A stretch of DNA of 39,265 bases from Synechocystis salina LEGE 00031 (GTDB taxonomy: Bacteria > Cyanobacteriota > Cyanobacteriia > Cyanobacteriales > Microcystaceae): positions 1 through 39,265 of the forward strand of contig NZ_JADEVV010000040.1 in the NCBI RefSeq assembly GCF_015207985.1. Reading direction: 5' to 3'. Position numbers and translations under genes: made by a program. The notes beneath the pieces were generated by a model, which saw only the letters and a list, made by a program, of their open reading frames with translations, made no database searches and was not told where the DNA came from. Of the stretch, positions 1 to 7,468 are shown piece after piece (positions within the stretch are counted from its first letter, which is position 1; each line of letters starts with the position of its first letter).

Positions 1-61
1 ACAGTTCACTATACGTGTCTACACATTGTACTGTCTTTTTCGCTTCTCTTACCTTCGTCAT
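1..61 (-). CDS. 5' end of an unknown gene cut by the left edge
   Basis: An ATG at 61-59 is preceded by a strong Shine-Dalgarno sequence (GGAGGGAGT on the minus strand). It opens a frame of 20 codons with no stop before the edge, reading MTKVREAKKTVQCVDTYSEL. The fragment is basic and soluble. It is too short to assign to a family. It lies 35 nt downstream of the HicA-like gene on the same strand, so it may be co-transcribed with that pair. The evidence is only the ribosome binding site and the open frame. Confidence 0.35.
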   Translation of the reverse strand, partial: MTKVREAKKTVQCVDTYSEL

Positions 62-96
62 ACTCCCTCCAAGCTTTCCAGCCTTTTATCTCCATT

Positions 97-297
97 CTAA
101 TTCACCCATTTTGATGAAAGAGGGATAAAATGACGAAGTAATCCTATTTTTAAATCTTGATTCCCATGGATAGGCACAGAAATTCTTTCATTTTGACCTT
201 CCTTTTTATAAATATGATGACTGCCATTAATTCTGACTAAAGACCAGCCATTACTCTCTAAGATTTTGGCGAATTCTTTGCCAGATAATGATTTCAT
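97..297 (-). CDS. hicA: HicA-type mRNA interferase toxin
   Basis: This 66-residue protein has the size and order of a HicA (YcfA) toxin: an N-terminal GKEFAKILESNGW helix, then GSHHIYKK, which carries the conserved histidine of the family, then a strand with SVPIHG and a final LLRHF segment. HicA proteins have a double-stranded-RNA-binding-like fold and cleave mRNA when freed from HicB. The start codon overlaps the stop of the upstream hicB-like gene by 4 nt (ATGA), the usual sign of translational coupling. The antitoxin comes first here, whereas many hic loci put hicA first. The family call is from motif recognition; activity is inferred. Confidence 0.8.
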   Translation of the reverse strand: MKSLSGKEFAKILESNGWSLVRINGSHHIYKKEGQNERISVPIHGNQDLKIGLLRHFIPLSSKWVN

Positions 298-497
298 ATG
301 GCAATTTCCATGATTCGAGTATTCTTAGAATTTTCAGGAATCTCTAGTTCGACGGATAAACAGCCTTCAACTGCCTCATATAGATTAGTTAATAATTCTT
401 CAAAGTTTTCTCCCTGAGTAGCACAGCCTGGAATCGCGGGTACCTCAGCCCAAAATCCTCCTTCTTCAGCTTGATGGACAACAATCTTTAATTTCAT
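294..497 (-). CDS. hicB: HicB-type antitoxin, short form
   Basis: The 67-residue product starts MKLKIVVHQAEEGGFWAEVP and contains the HicB hallmarks: a GGFWAEVPAIPGC segment and a following helix with EELLTNLYEAVEGCL. This is the partial RNase-H-like antitoxin core that covers HicA. I chose the ATG at 497 over an in-frame start at 554 because AGAGAGGA lies just upstream of it and the family normally begins at this point. No C-terminal helix-turn-helix or ribbon-helix-helix domain is present, so self-repression of the operon is not obvious. It overlaps hicA by 4 nt. Confidence 0.8.
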   Translation of the reverse strand: MKLKIVVHQAEEGGFWAEVPAIPGCATQGENFEELLTNLYEAVEGCLSVELEIPENSKNTRIMEIAI

Positions 498-669
498 AAA
501 ATCCTCTCTTCTGTAAGGTTTTCTTAATTGTAGGTTAACAAAATTTTCCAGCAATGGAAATAACTATAGTTAATGGTTGATTTTTTCAGCTGAATTAGCT
601 TAGCTTGATTTAATTCATCCGGATGATTACTAGCCATATTGTTTAATTTATCTCTTACTGTTAATAATT

Positions 670-1842
670 TTAATTAAACACGCCCTTCTCGACCATTCGC
701 CAACGGCGATCGCCTACTAGGATGAGTTTAGCGGGCTTGACTAGTTTAGGGTTTTGTAAATTAGAGTAGCTGTCAAAAAAGGAATTGTTAGCCAGTAGTC
801 TTTGCCAGCGACTCAGCAACAGATTCGGAATTAACCAAATTTCTTCCCCAATGGTAAAGGCTAAATAGGAAGCCTGACTCTTTTCTCCTTCTTCAAATTC
901 CTGGCGATCGCCAAGACCAAGATTTCCTACTTTGCCATGGATAACACTTGCTGTGGGCTTAAGATATTGAAACTGGGACGGATCATCAAAAAAAGCCTTA
1001 TTGCCCTGGTTAAAATTAATGATGCAATATTCTAAACTTAATCCTAAAGGTTGGCTCAAGTCTTCAATGTTCTCTTGATCAGTGTTTACATTGTTTTTGA
1101 TTTGGGTAAAGTCATTTGCTAAGAAATGACTATAGACATCTGCTCCAATAATTGAATTTGGTGTATTTTCTTCGGCTTCATCTGGCAAATCAATGTCAGT
1201 TTGGGTGACATTAATAACTTTTTGTTTTGCACGGCCATTAACCCTAGAACCCTTAAGTTTTTTTAAAGTTTGACTTCCTATTTGCTTGAGAGATTTATTT
1301 TTACTAGGCTTAGTCGAAAGATTATTCAACAAATCAACTGCCAACTTGCCGCTAATAATGCTTAAACCGATGGCCCCAGCAATAAACCAATAAATTGCAA
1401 TGATTAAATCTTGATTTTTCTGAACACCAATTTCAGTGGTGGTTTCTGCCCTACTCGAATTTACTGTAGGAGTCGGCGTCGGAGCAATGGTTGGACTGAT
1501 CGGTTCATCTGGATAATAGGGAAGATTATTAACTTGGCTTTCTCTTGGTTGTAAACTAATCCAGCCCCTTTCATCTACGGAAAAAGTGACAATTTCATAC
1601 CAGCAAAAGCCATCATAATATTTCGGATATATGTCGGATAACGAAAATCTTCTACCGGCGGGGATTTCAGCAATAATTTCACCATTGATATTGGGAATGT
1701 CGTAAACATCCAAATTAAAATCAGAAAATGACATCTGATAATCCCTCATCACTGGACAAGGATTATTTTCCTGGGCATTAACCGGTTGAATGATCCAGAT
1801 TATTGGAATAGCAAGAATAGGAATATATTTAAAGTTTAACAT
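670..1842 (-). CDS. Signal peptide, SH3-like domain, one TM segment and shared C-terminal domain
   Basis: About 390 residues. The N-terminus (MLNFKYIPILAIPIIW...VNAQ) is a signal peptide. Residues ~30-105 resemble a bacterial SH3-like domain (segments AEIPAGRRFSL, CWYEIVTF and RGWISLQ). A Pro/Thr-rich spacer follows, then one hydrophobic helix around residues 148-172, then a basic stretch. The last ~122 residues match the C-terminus of the next gene upstream (motifs NFNQG, YLKPTAS, QASYLAF, IPNLL..RW and RRWRMVEKGVF). Predicted topology is a periplasmic SH3 part and a cytosolic C-terminal domain. A TTG at 1860 is also in frame but sits directly on GGGAGGT, so I prefer the ATG at 1842. It is the last gene of the minus-strand block. 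I do not recognise a named family for the shared domain. Confidence 0.75.
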   Translation of the reverse strand: MLNFKYIPILAIPIIWIIQPVNAQENNPCPVMRDYQMSFSDFNLDVYDIPNINGEIIAEIPAGRRFSLSDIYPKYYDGFCWYEIVTFSVDERGWISLQPRESQVNNLPYYPDEPISPTIAPTPTPTVNSSRAETTTEIGVQKNQDLIIAIYWFIAGAIGLSIISGKLAVDLLNNLSTKPSKNKSLKQIGSQTLKKLKGSRVNGRAKQKVINVTQTDIDLPDEAEENTPNSIIGADVYSHFLANDFTQIKNNVNTDQENIEDLSQPLGLSLEYCIINFNQGNKAFFDDPSQFQYLKPTASVIHGKVGNLGLGDRQEFEEGEKSQASYLAFTIGEEIWLIPNLLLSRWQRLLANNSFFDSYSNLQNPKLVKPAKLILVGDRRWRMVEKGVFN

Positions 1843-1852
1843 TGATCCGAAA

Positions 1853-2926
1853 TCAATCAAACCTCCCAGACTTGATCAATCGCCAAATATCATTTCCAGT
1901 ATTTTCTATCATTGCTGGTTCAACCAAAACATAGCTAGAATCGTACCATTCAAAAATTTTATTATCATCATTAGTTATTACTTGCTTCCAACGTTTATTA
2001 AACAGATTAGGAACTATATAGGTGTTTTGATCATCAAGTTTAAACCCAATATAAGAAGCCTGGGCTGTGTTGTCCGATGCCCTTTCAAATTCCACTTTTG
2101 CTGAAGCATTAATATCGACACCCTGACTCCCTAAATTGGTAGCAGAAGTCGGCTTTAAAAAGAAAAATAAGTCATTATTAAAGTGGCTTTCATGGCCCTT
2201 ATTAAAATTCTCTACAATTATACTTAAAGTATCTGAGGGAGAAATTTCTACTTTCCCTAGAAAAGCTGACCCCCTTGCTGGGTCATAATTATAGTCGTTG
2301 TAGTCAGATGCACTGTCCCATTCCTGGCCATACTGTCTTGATGGTTGAGACGTTGACCGGTTCGATCTTAGTTGAATAATCCTCTTCTCGATTTTATTCA
2401 TCTCCCGAATTATTTTCTCAAGTTGACGAGATAGATTATCTGAATAATTTTTGACTACTGAAAGATCACTGGCTATTTTGTCCTGATAACTTTTAGTCAA
2501 TGCGTAATTTTTCTTGATTTTTTCTTTTAGTTCCTGCAACTTTTTATCCAGCCACCAGACATATAAGCTCAGTAAAATAAACAGCAATAAAAGTGAGACT
2601 AAATAGGGAGCTTTAACCTCCATTAGCCCTTTCCAAATTCCAGCAATTGTTGAAATTGCTCTATTTTCTTTAGGTTGAGAATCACTACTTACACCCAGAT
2701 ACGCCGTTATTAACAAGGAATTATTTCGAGTTATCCGTAAAATTGTTTCACTTTGATCTATTGCAAACTCAGTTCTATTTGTTTGATCATCTGTGCCAAT
2801 GAAATATGGATTTACTCGCTGATTTGGTTCTGGTTGATCTATCAAAGCTTGTGCTAAAGAACAATAATTAAATACTGCCAAATTACAAAGCACAAAAGTG
2901 TGTATAAATTTGTTAATAATTTTCAT
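1853..2926 (-). CDS. Signal peptide, TM segment, coiled coil and shared C-terminal domain
   Basis: 357 residues. It has a signal-like N-terminus (MKIINKFIHTFVLCNLAVF...AQA), a ~80-residue presumed periplasmic part and a strong transmembrane helix (YLVSLLLLFILLSLYVWWL, about residues 107-125). A long charged heptad-like coiled coil follows (about 126-190), then a Ser/Arg/Tyr-rich linker. The C-terminal domain (235-357) is paralogous to that of the next gene: NFNKG, FLKPTSA, QASYIGF, VPNLFNKRW and WRLIKSGRF. The start lies 4 nt after the stop of the actin-like ATPase gene, which implies co-translation and a shared function. The domain itself is unknown to me. The coiled coil next to the membrane would suit oligomerisation or bridging to a filament. 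Confidence 0.75.
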   Translation of the reverse strand: MKIINKFIHTFVLCNLAVFNYCSLAQALIDQPEPNQRVNPYFIGTDDQTNRTEFAIDQSETILRITRNNSLLITAYLGVSSDSQPKENRAISTIAGIWKGLMEVKAPYLVSLLLLFILLSLYVWWLDKKLQELKEKIKKNYALTKSYQDKIASDLSVVKNYSDNLSRQLEKIIREMNKIEKRIIQLRSNRSTSQPSRQYGQEWDSASDYNDYNYDPARGSAFLGKVEISPSDTLSIIVENFNKGHESHFNNDLFFFLKPTSATNLGSQGVDINASAKVEFERASDNTAQASYIGFKLDDQNTYIVPNLFNKRWKQVITNDDNKIFEWYDSSYVLVEPAMIENTGNDIWRLIKSGRFD

Positions 2927-2930
2927 TTAT

Positions 2931-5900
2931 TTAACCTACAGTTTTAGACCATTGTTCGGCGAGAATAGCAATAAAACATTTAAAAATTATTAGAAATGGA
3001 GGATCAATTTCAAATTCTGATGTAGGCCCTACTTTCCTTAAGCAAGCCTGTTTAACTTTCGCTTCTAGCAATATACGGAAGTCGCTATCCATACTAAAGA
3101 GACCGCCCTGATTGAAGTTTCTGAGCTGATCAATTTCTTGGATAGATTCTTCTCGTAAGATGTCGTTAAAATTCTTCAAATATTCTTCCAGTTGATCATA
3201 GGTAGTGATTTCAAAAGAATTAATTTCTTCCCAGCCACGATCTAAAACATTCAAACGGTCACTAGAAGTAAAAGCTTCTCCATTTATGAGACATTTTTCT
3301 CCGGTAAAAGGATAATCTTTTTTCTTACTTAAAAAACCACTTAGCTTAGTCCCTTCTGATGATACGACTAATCCACCACAAGCTTCTTCCTTAGGTTGAG
3401 GGGAGAGAGTTAATAGGTCAGGATTTTTATTTAGATCAGAAGCTCGCATCAGGATACCACAGGCTAGATCGTTAATTTCCGAGTTTTGGGTATAGACACC
3501 ACTAGGAGTCAACCAATGCAAGAAACGAGATCCGTTGCCTCCCATTAAAATTGACGTAATGATACTAGAGTCATTAAAAAGTTTCTCTTTCTTTAGTTCT
3601 TTTTGTATCATCCCTAAATAGTGAAAAAGTCCACCGAAGGATAATGCTAGCAAAGTGCGAAACTGACGATTACGAGGCTTATCTGCATTCATAATGTAGC
3701 CTTCAGATAAAATTCTCTCTGAATTAGCTCGTAGATAAATATCCAAAGAAGCATTAAAGTTACGCTGATTTCCCAACACTTTAGCCACTGATTTTCCTGC
3801 TTCTGGAGGTAGACCAAAAATGTCACCAATAAAGGCCAGATTAGGCTCTAAAATGCTGTGAAAAATATCCCTTCCCGCATAAGGAACTGATGCTTGATGA
3901 ACCAGTTGATTATCTTGCCAAACGGAAATATCCGATGTACCTCCGCCAATATCCACACAAGTAGTATAAATTAAATGCTTACTCAAAACATCGCCAAAGA
4001 ATTGTGCAAAGGCAATGCTTTCTGTTTTTATACTCTGTCCCTGTAAATTATGATTTTGATTTGAAGTTATATCTAAATCTTTTAATACCTGTTGCCAAGC
4101 TCCGTTATATCGATTGATGTCCATGGGGGAAAAAGCGGACGGATAAGATACACTCCATTCAATGTTGCGGACTCCTTCCAGGGCGGCTTTAGCAGAAATC
4201 ATTCGCACCAATTGCCCCAGGAAAGGTCGCTGGTATTGCACCTGTTTCCACTTAATATTGGTCTTGATATATTCCTTGTCAAACTCATACTTGTCCAGGC
4301 GGGGAACATAAATGCGGGCATTGGTAATTAAATTGGGAATTTCCCCTTCACTTTCTGCCCATCCTCTGGTTGTTAGCACCGTTGACATGGGAGGATTTTT
4401 CCCTTCTGGTAAAAGCAGATCGGGAATGAAGAACTCTCGATAAATTACTGTTTGAATATCCTCCAGACTATGGGTAATTTTGAGCAAATTAGTTTGTAAC
4501 TGTAATCTTTCTGGAGCGCCGCTGGAGCCTTTCCGCACATAAACATTGGTAAACGAAGTACCGAAGTCGACTCCCACTGTCCAAGTGGTCGCATTACCCC
4601 CCTGGGCTTTGGGCACCCGCAGAGGAATCAAACCCAATGGTTGGGCATTTTTATCGATCGCCAGGAGGACATCAGGGTAGGCATCACATTTCCAGTACTG
4701 GTAACTTTCCTGGCCTGATCGCCGATTTTCTGACTGGGCATTGGGGGTAGGTTGATCCACCCGAAAAGCTAACTCGCCGTATTCTTCCGTGGTTTCAACC
4801 AGGAGGAAATACTCCTTCCACAAAGCGGGGGGCACATTGGGCCAGAGGGCGAGGGTGGGAAAATCTTGCTTAATTTCGTTTTCCGCCTTGAGGGGATATT
4901 CCTGGAACATGGTGTAGGCCACAGGACGATCAAATCCCGATATTTGTACCGTTAACGAAACCCGTACCCCTGGACCTTCTGGAGTGGAAACGGGGCTTAA
5001 CTCCACCTGTTTTTCCAAATCTTCACTGGTGAAATATTCCCGCAGAAAAGATTTAAAGGGTAGCAGGATAGTTAGATTATCCAAATTTAATTTTTGGTCT
5101 AACCATGTGCCGGGCAATAAGCCTTTGGTTTTGTGGAAATAAAGATTAGGCTCAAAAATATCTGCTGGAGTGGCAAAGATGGCATCAGAACGGCGGTGAA
5201 GATTAGGGTCAAAATTGAGTAACGGAGATGCATCAATGACATTAATTTCCTGGGGTTGTTTGGCCAGAAGACTTGGTAACTGTACTGGATCAATAATGTA
5301 AAGTTGCTTGCTAGGATTGCGACCAACCGAAGCTATTGCCCGCACATTGGAAGGAGTTTGCACCGCCTCCGCTGGATCAAGTGCTCGAAAAAGTTCTGGG
5401 GCAAGGGGAATGCCAAACGGTAGATTTTTCGTGGTGGGTCGAAAAACATTACTGGTGGTGACACCCAAATCCCTGATATAGTCGTCTATCACCCCTGAGA
5501 CCCGCCCCGCTAAATCCTCATTTTGGGGATTACGCATCAAGGTACCTTTTAAATTTTCTAGCCAAGGCAACAACACTTCCTTTTGATTGGGGGCTAAGCC
5601 GTTATTGATAGGATTGGTGAAAAAGCCATTTTTAATCCAAGCAATGCGCCGACTTAAGGAATCAGAAAAATAACCCGTGGGGCAGACAATGGTGGCCGGA
5701 CTGGTCATACCGATCGCCACCCCGTCTAGTTCAAACAAATACAATTCCGCCCAGGGGCCATCGGGGGGCACCATCGGCAACACATTATCCCTATCGTTGG
5801 GGCGCAATTTCCACAAACAACGGGCAAATTCCTTATCTTGATAATCCTTTAGCCGTACCTGGGTGGCCGTGATTTTAAGATTCAAGTTCTCCGCCAGGGC

Positions 5901-6161
5901 TAGGGCGGTCAATAAACCCCGATATTGCTCAATTAGCCAATCCCGACTGGGGTACTGCCGGTTGCGAAAAGCCGAAATTAATTGCAGAGGCCGGGACCAA
6001 GGGCTGGGGATCGAATTTACTTCCCGGTAAGCACCTGCTTCAAACTCCAAACTATTACCCAAGCGATTAAAGAGTCCTACTCCCTCGGCGATCCATTCCC
6101 CTGGAGCAGAACCACCGGCAAAATCTTGGTTAGTCTTGGGAAGTAGGGGTTGGTTAGCCAT
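2931..6161 (-). CDS. Large actin/Hsp70-fold ATPase, possibly SrfB-like
   Basis: 1076 residues with no signal peptide. The N-terminal half (~1-520) has no domain I recognise. The C-terminal half carries the three nucleotide-binding signatures of the actin/Hsp70/FtsA superfamily: phosphate-1 VGVDFGTSFTNVYV near residue 530, phosphate-2 CVDIGGGTSDISVW near 737, and an adenosine-type motif LMGGNGSRFLHW near 874. Length and layout recall the SrfB family (a very large Hsp70-like protein), but that link is from general resemblance only. The two membrane proteins downstream follow with 4 nt and 10 nt gaps. The tubulin-like gene lies upstream across an inserted four-gene cassette. Base composition changes within the gene: roughly 2931-4090, which encodes the end of the ATPase core, looks AT-richer by eye than 4100-6161. 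Confidence 0.8.
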   Translation of the reverse strand: MANQPLLPKTNQDFAGGSAPGEWIAEGVGLFNRLGNSLEFEAGAYREVNSIPSPWSRPLQLISAFRNRQYPSRDWLIEQYRGLLTALALAENLNLKITATQVRLKDYQDKEFARCLWKLRPNDRDNVLPMVPPDGPWAELYLFELDGVAIGMTSPATIVCPTGYFSDSLSRRIAWIKNGFFTNPINNGLAPNQKEVLLPWLENLKGTLMRNPQNEDLAGRVSGVIDDYIRDLGVTTSNVFRPTTKNLPFGIPLAPELFRALDPAEAVQTPSNVRAIASVGRNPSKQLYIIDPVQLPSLLAKQPQEINVIDASPLLNFDPNLHRRSDAIFATPADIFEPNLYFHKTKGLLPGTWLDQKLNLDNLTILLPFKSFLREYFTSEDLEKQVELSPVSTPEGPGVRVSLTVQISGFDRPVAYTMFQEYPLKAENEIKQDFPTLALWPNVPPALWKEYFLLVETTEEYGELAFRVDQPTPNAQSENRRSGQESYQYWKCDAYPDVLLAIDKNAQPLGLIPLRVPKAQGGNATTWTVGVDFGTSFTNVYVRKGSSGAPERLQLQTNLLKITHSLEDIQTVIYREFFIPDLLLPEGKNPPMSTVLTTRGWAESEGEIPNLITNARIYVPRLDKYEFDKEYIKTNIKWKQVQYQRPFLGQLVRMISAKAALEGVRNIEWSVSYPSAFSPMDINRYNGAWQQVLKDLDITSNQNHNLQGQSIKTESIAFAQFFGDVLSKHLIYTTCVDIGGGTSDISVWQDNQLVHQASVPYAGRDIFHSILEPNLAFIGDIFGLPPEAGKSVAKVLGNQRNFNASLDIYLRANSERILSEGYIMNADKPRNRQFRTLLALSFGGLFHYLGMIQKELKKEKLFNDSSIITSILMGGNGSRFLHWLTPSGVYTQNSEINDLACGILMRASDLNKNPDLLTLSPQPKEEACGGLVVSSEGTKLSGFLSKKKDYPFTGEKCLINGEAFTSSDRLNVLDRGWEEINSFEITTYDQLEEYLKNFNDILREESIQEIDQLRNFNQGGLFSMDSDFRILLEAKVKQACLRKVGPTSEFEIDPPFLIIFKCFIAILAEQWSKTVG

Positions 6162-6236
6162 AGTTGGGAAGGGGTTTAAGGAGAAAAATTAGACAAGATA
6201 AAAATAAGAAAATGAAAATAACAAAAAGGTAGATAA

Positions 6237-6374
6237 TTACTCTGTATTATTAAAGCCCAAGTAATTTTGAGTAAATTTTAAAAATTCCCAGGCATTGGTG
6301 ATTTGAATTTGAGCCTCTTCACAGGAAATATAATCAGGCCTACCGTAATCCCCTAAATACTGTTCCTTATTCAT
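6237..6374 (-). CDS. 45-residue ORF coupled to the MNT nucleotidyltransferase
   Basis: This small gene is MNKEQYLGDYGRPDY...GFNNTE. Its ATG (6374-6372) overlaps the TGA of the nucleotidyltransferase as ATGA, and a good ribosome site (GAAGGGG) lies ~8 nt upstream, so translation is likely. The protein is acidic, with a helical-looking middle (AQIQITNAWEFLKFTQNYL). MNT-type genes are usually followed by a HEPN partner, but this protein is less than half the usual HEPN size and lacks the RxxxxH motif. It is therefore either a truncated partner or a different small antitoxin or adaptor. I do not recognise the family. Confidence 0.55.
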   Translation of the reverse strand: MNKEQYLGDYGRPDYISCEEAQIQITNAWEFLKFTQNYLGFNNTE

Positions 6375-6712
6375 AGTAAAACCCCTTCCCTCTTTATATT
6401 CTTTAGTAAAACTGTGTCTTCATGGGCAAAGTCTGTATCCGATAAATAAATACGGTTAATTAACTGCTCTGTCTCCAGACAAAAATCACTTAACCAATTA
6501 CTATTAGCATTAATTTCTGCTACGGGATCGACTTTGCCTTTTAATACCACCAAAATATCAACATCAGAAGTGGTTTCTGCCTCTCCCCTAGCCTGGGAGC
6601 CAAAAAGAATAACTTTCGCCAATCTATCTCCATAAAGTTCCGCCAAATCAGCTCTGAGTTTTGTCAGAGTATCAGCTAGGGTAAATTGACCAGAAAAAGT
6701 GCTAGTTGCCAT
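6371..6712 (-). CDS. MNT-type minimal nucleotidyltransferase
   Basis: 113 residues from the ATG at 6712 (MATSTFSGQFTL...). The motif VILFGSQARGEAETTSDVDILVVL contains the GS-x-ARG and SDxD signatures of the polymerase-beta-like minimal nucleotidyltransferases. These act with HEPN proteins as toxin-antitoxin pairs, some by adenylylating the HEPN partner. A longer frame reaches 6814 but would overlap most of the upstream 52-residue ORF, and its extra residues are hydrophobic and unlike the family. It overlaps the 52-residue ORF by 11 nt and the 45-residue ORF by 4 nt. No full-length HEPN gene is adjacent. The family call is firm; the biological role is inferred. Confidence 0.8.
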   Translation of the reverse strand: MATSTFSGQFTLADTLTKLRADLAELYGDRLAKVILFGSQARGEAETTSDVDILVVLKGKVDPVAEINANSNWLSDFCLETEQLINRIYLSDTDFAHEDTVLLKNIKREGVLL

Positions 6713-6860
6713 AATCAAAAAGCTGATTAACAGATAAATTAATGTCGGGAAATTGGGGGGAAATAATTGGATCATTGCTAGTAAGTGGACTGTCACAAAT
6801 TGCCACTCGGTCAAGGGCAGGAAAAATTAAATCCCTTTCCACCAGATAGGTATCGATCAT
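6702..6860 (-). CDS. 52-residue ORF between Uma2 and MNT genes
   Basis: The frame MIDTYLVERDLIFPALDRVA...FDYGN begins with an ATG that overlaps the TGA of the Uma2-type gene as ATGA. GGAGG sits 6 nt upstream of that ATG. It ends 11 nt inside the start of the nucleotidyltransferase gene. These two overlaps and the ribosome site make it a likely real gene despite its size. The protein is acidic with several prolines in the middle. It could be a small antitoxin or adaptor for the nucleotidyltransferase. No family is recognised. Confidence 0.5.
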   Translation of the reverse strand: MIDTYLVERDLIFPALDRVAICDSPLTSNDPIISPQFPDINLSVNQLFDYGN

Positions 6861-7429
6861 TTTTTGCCTCCGATAACATCTTCATAAAGGGACGCTAAAG
6901 AACATTCCCAGTTAATGGTTTCCAGAGATAATAAATCCCCTTCTTCATAACTAATTAGTTCCCAACGCCCTTGACTATTACGACTAAAAAGATCCACTGC
7001 CATTTTGTTACTGTCAACCAACAAGTACTCCATCAAACTTGGTAATTGTCGGTAACGACGAAACTTTTCACCCCGATCATAGGCCTCCGCGCTAGGGGAT
7101 AAAACTTCAGCAATAAAGCAAGGAAATTGAATAAATTGCACTGCCTCTTGATCCCTGTCATCGCAACTAACCATCACATCGGGATAATGGAAAGAACTCG
7201 CCAAGGCCACTTTTACCTTGACATCGGCCATAAACACTCGGCAACCAGTGCCCCGAAGATGACTTTTTAGTAAAGTCGCCAAATTCAGACCGATTAAATT
7301 ATGGGCAATGGTTCCGCCAGTCATAGCTAAAATTTGCCCATCCAGATATTCATGCCTAAATTCCTGCAGGGCTTCCCAATCTAGGTATTCTTGGGGAGTT
7401 TGATAATTAATTTCAGCATTGGCTAGCAT
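6857..7429 (-). CDS. Uma2/DUF820 family PD-(D/E)XK nuclease-like protein
   Basis: 190 residues from the ATG at 7429, which has GAGGGA about 7 nt upstream; a further ATG at 7462 is less well supported. The protein has the Uma2 pattern: TPQEYLDWE and EYLDGQILAMTGGT near the start, then YPDVMVSCD, FIAEVLSPS and AYDRGEKFRRYRQLPSLMEYLLVD. The PD and ExL elements plus the later K are the PD-(D/E)XK-type active-site residues. Cyanobacteria carry many copies of this family, often near mobile or toxin-antitoxin genes; their true function is unsettled. It starts 40 nt after the stop of the tubulin-like gene and is coupled by ATGA to the 52-residue ORF. Confidence 0.85.
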   Translation of the reverse strand: MLANAEINYQTPQEYLDWEALQEFRHEYLDGQILAMTGGTIAHNLIGLNLATLLKSHLRGTGCRVFMADVKVKVALASSFHYPDVMVSCDDRDQEAVQFIQFPCFIAEVLSPSAEAYDRGEKFRRYRQLPSLMEYLLVDSNKMAVDLFSRNSQGRWELISYEEGDLLSLETINWECSLASLYEDVIGGKK

Positions 7430-7468
7430 GGTTATGTCCCTCAAATGGCAAACGTTTTCCATCCCAAT

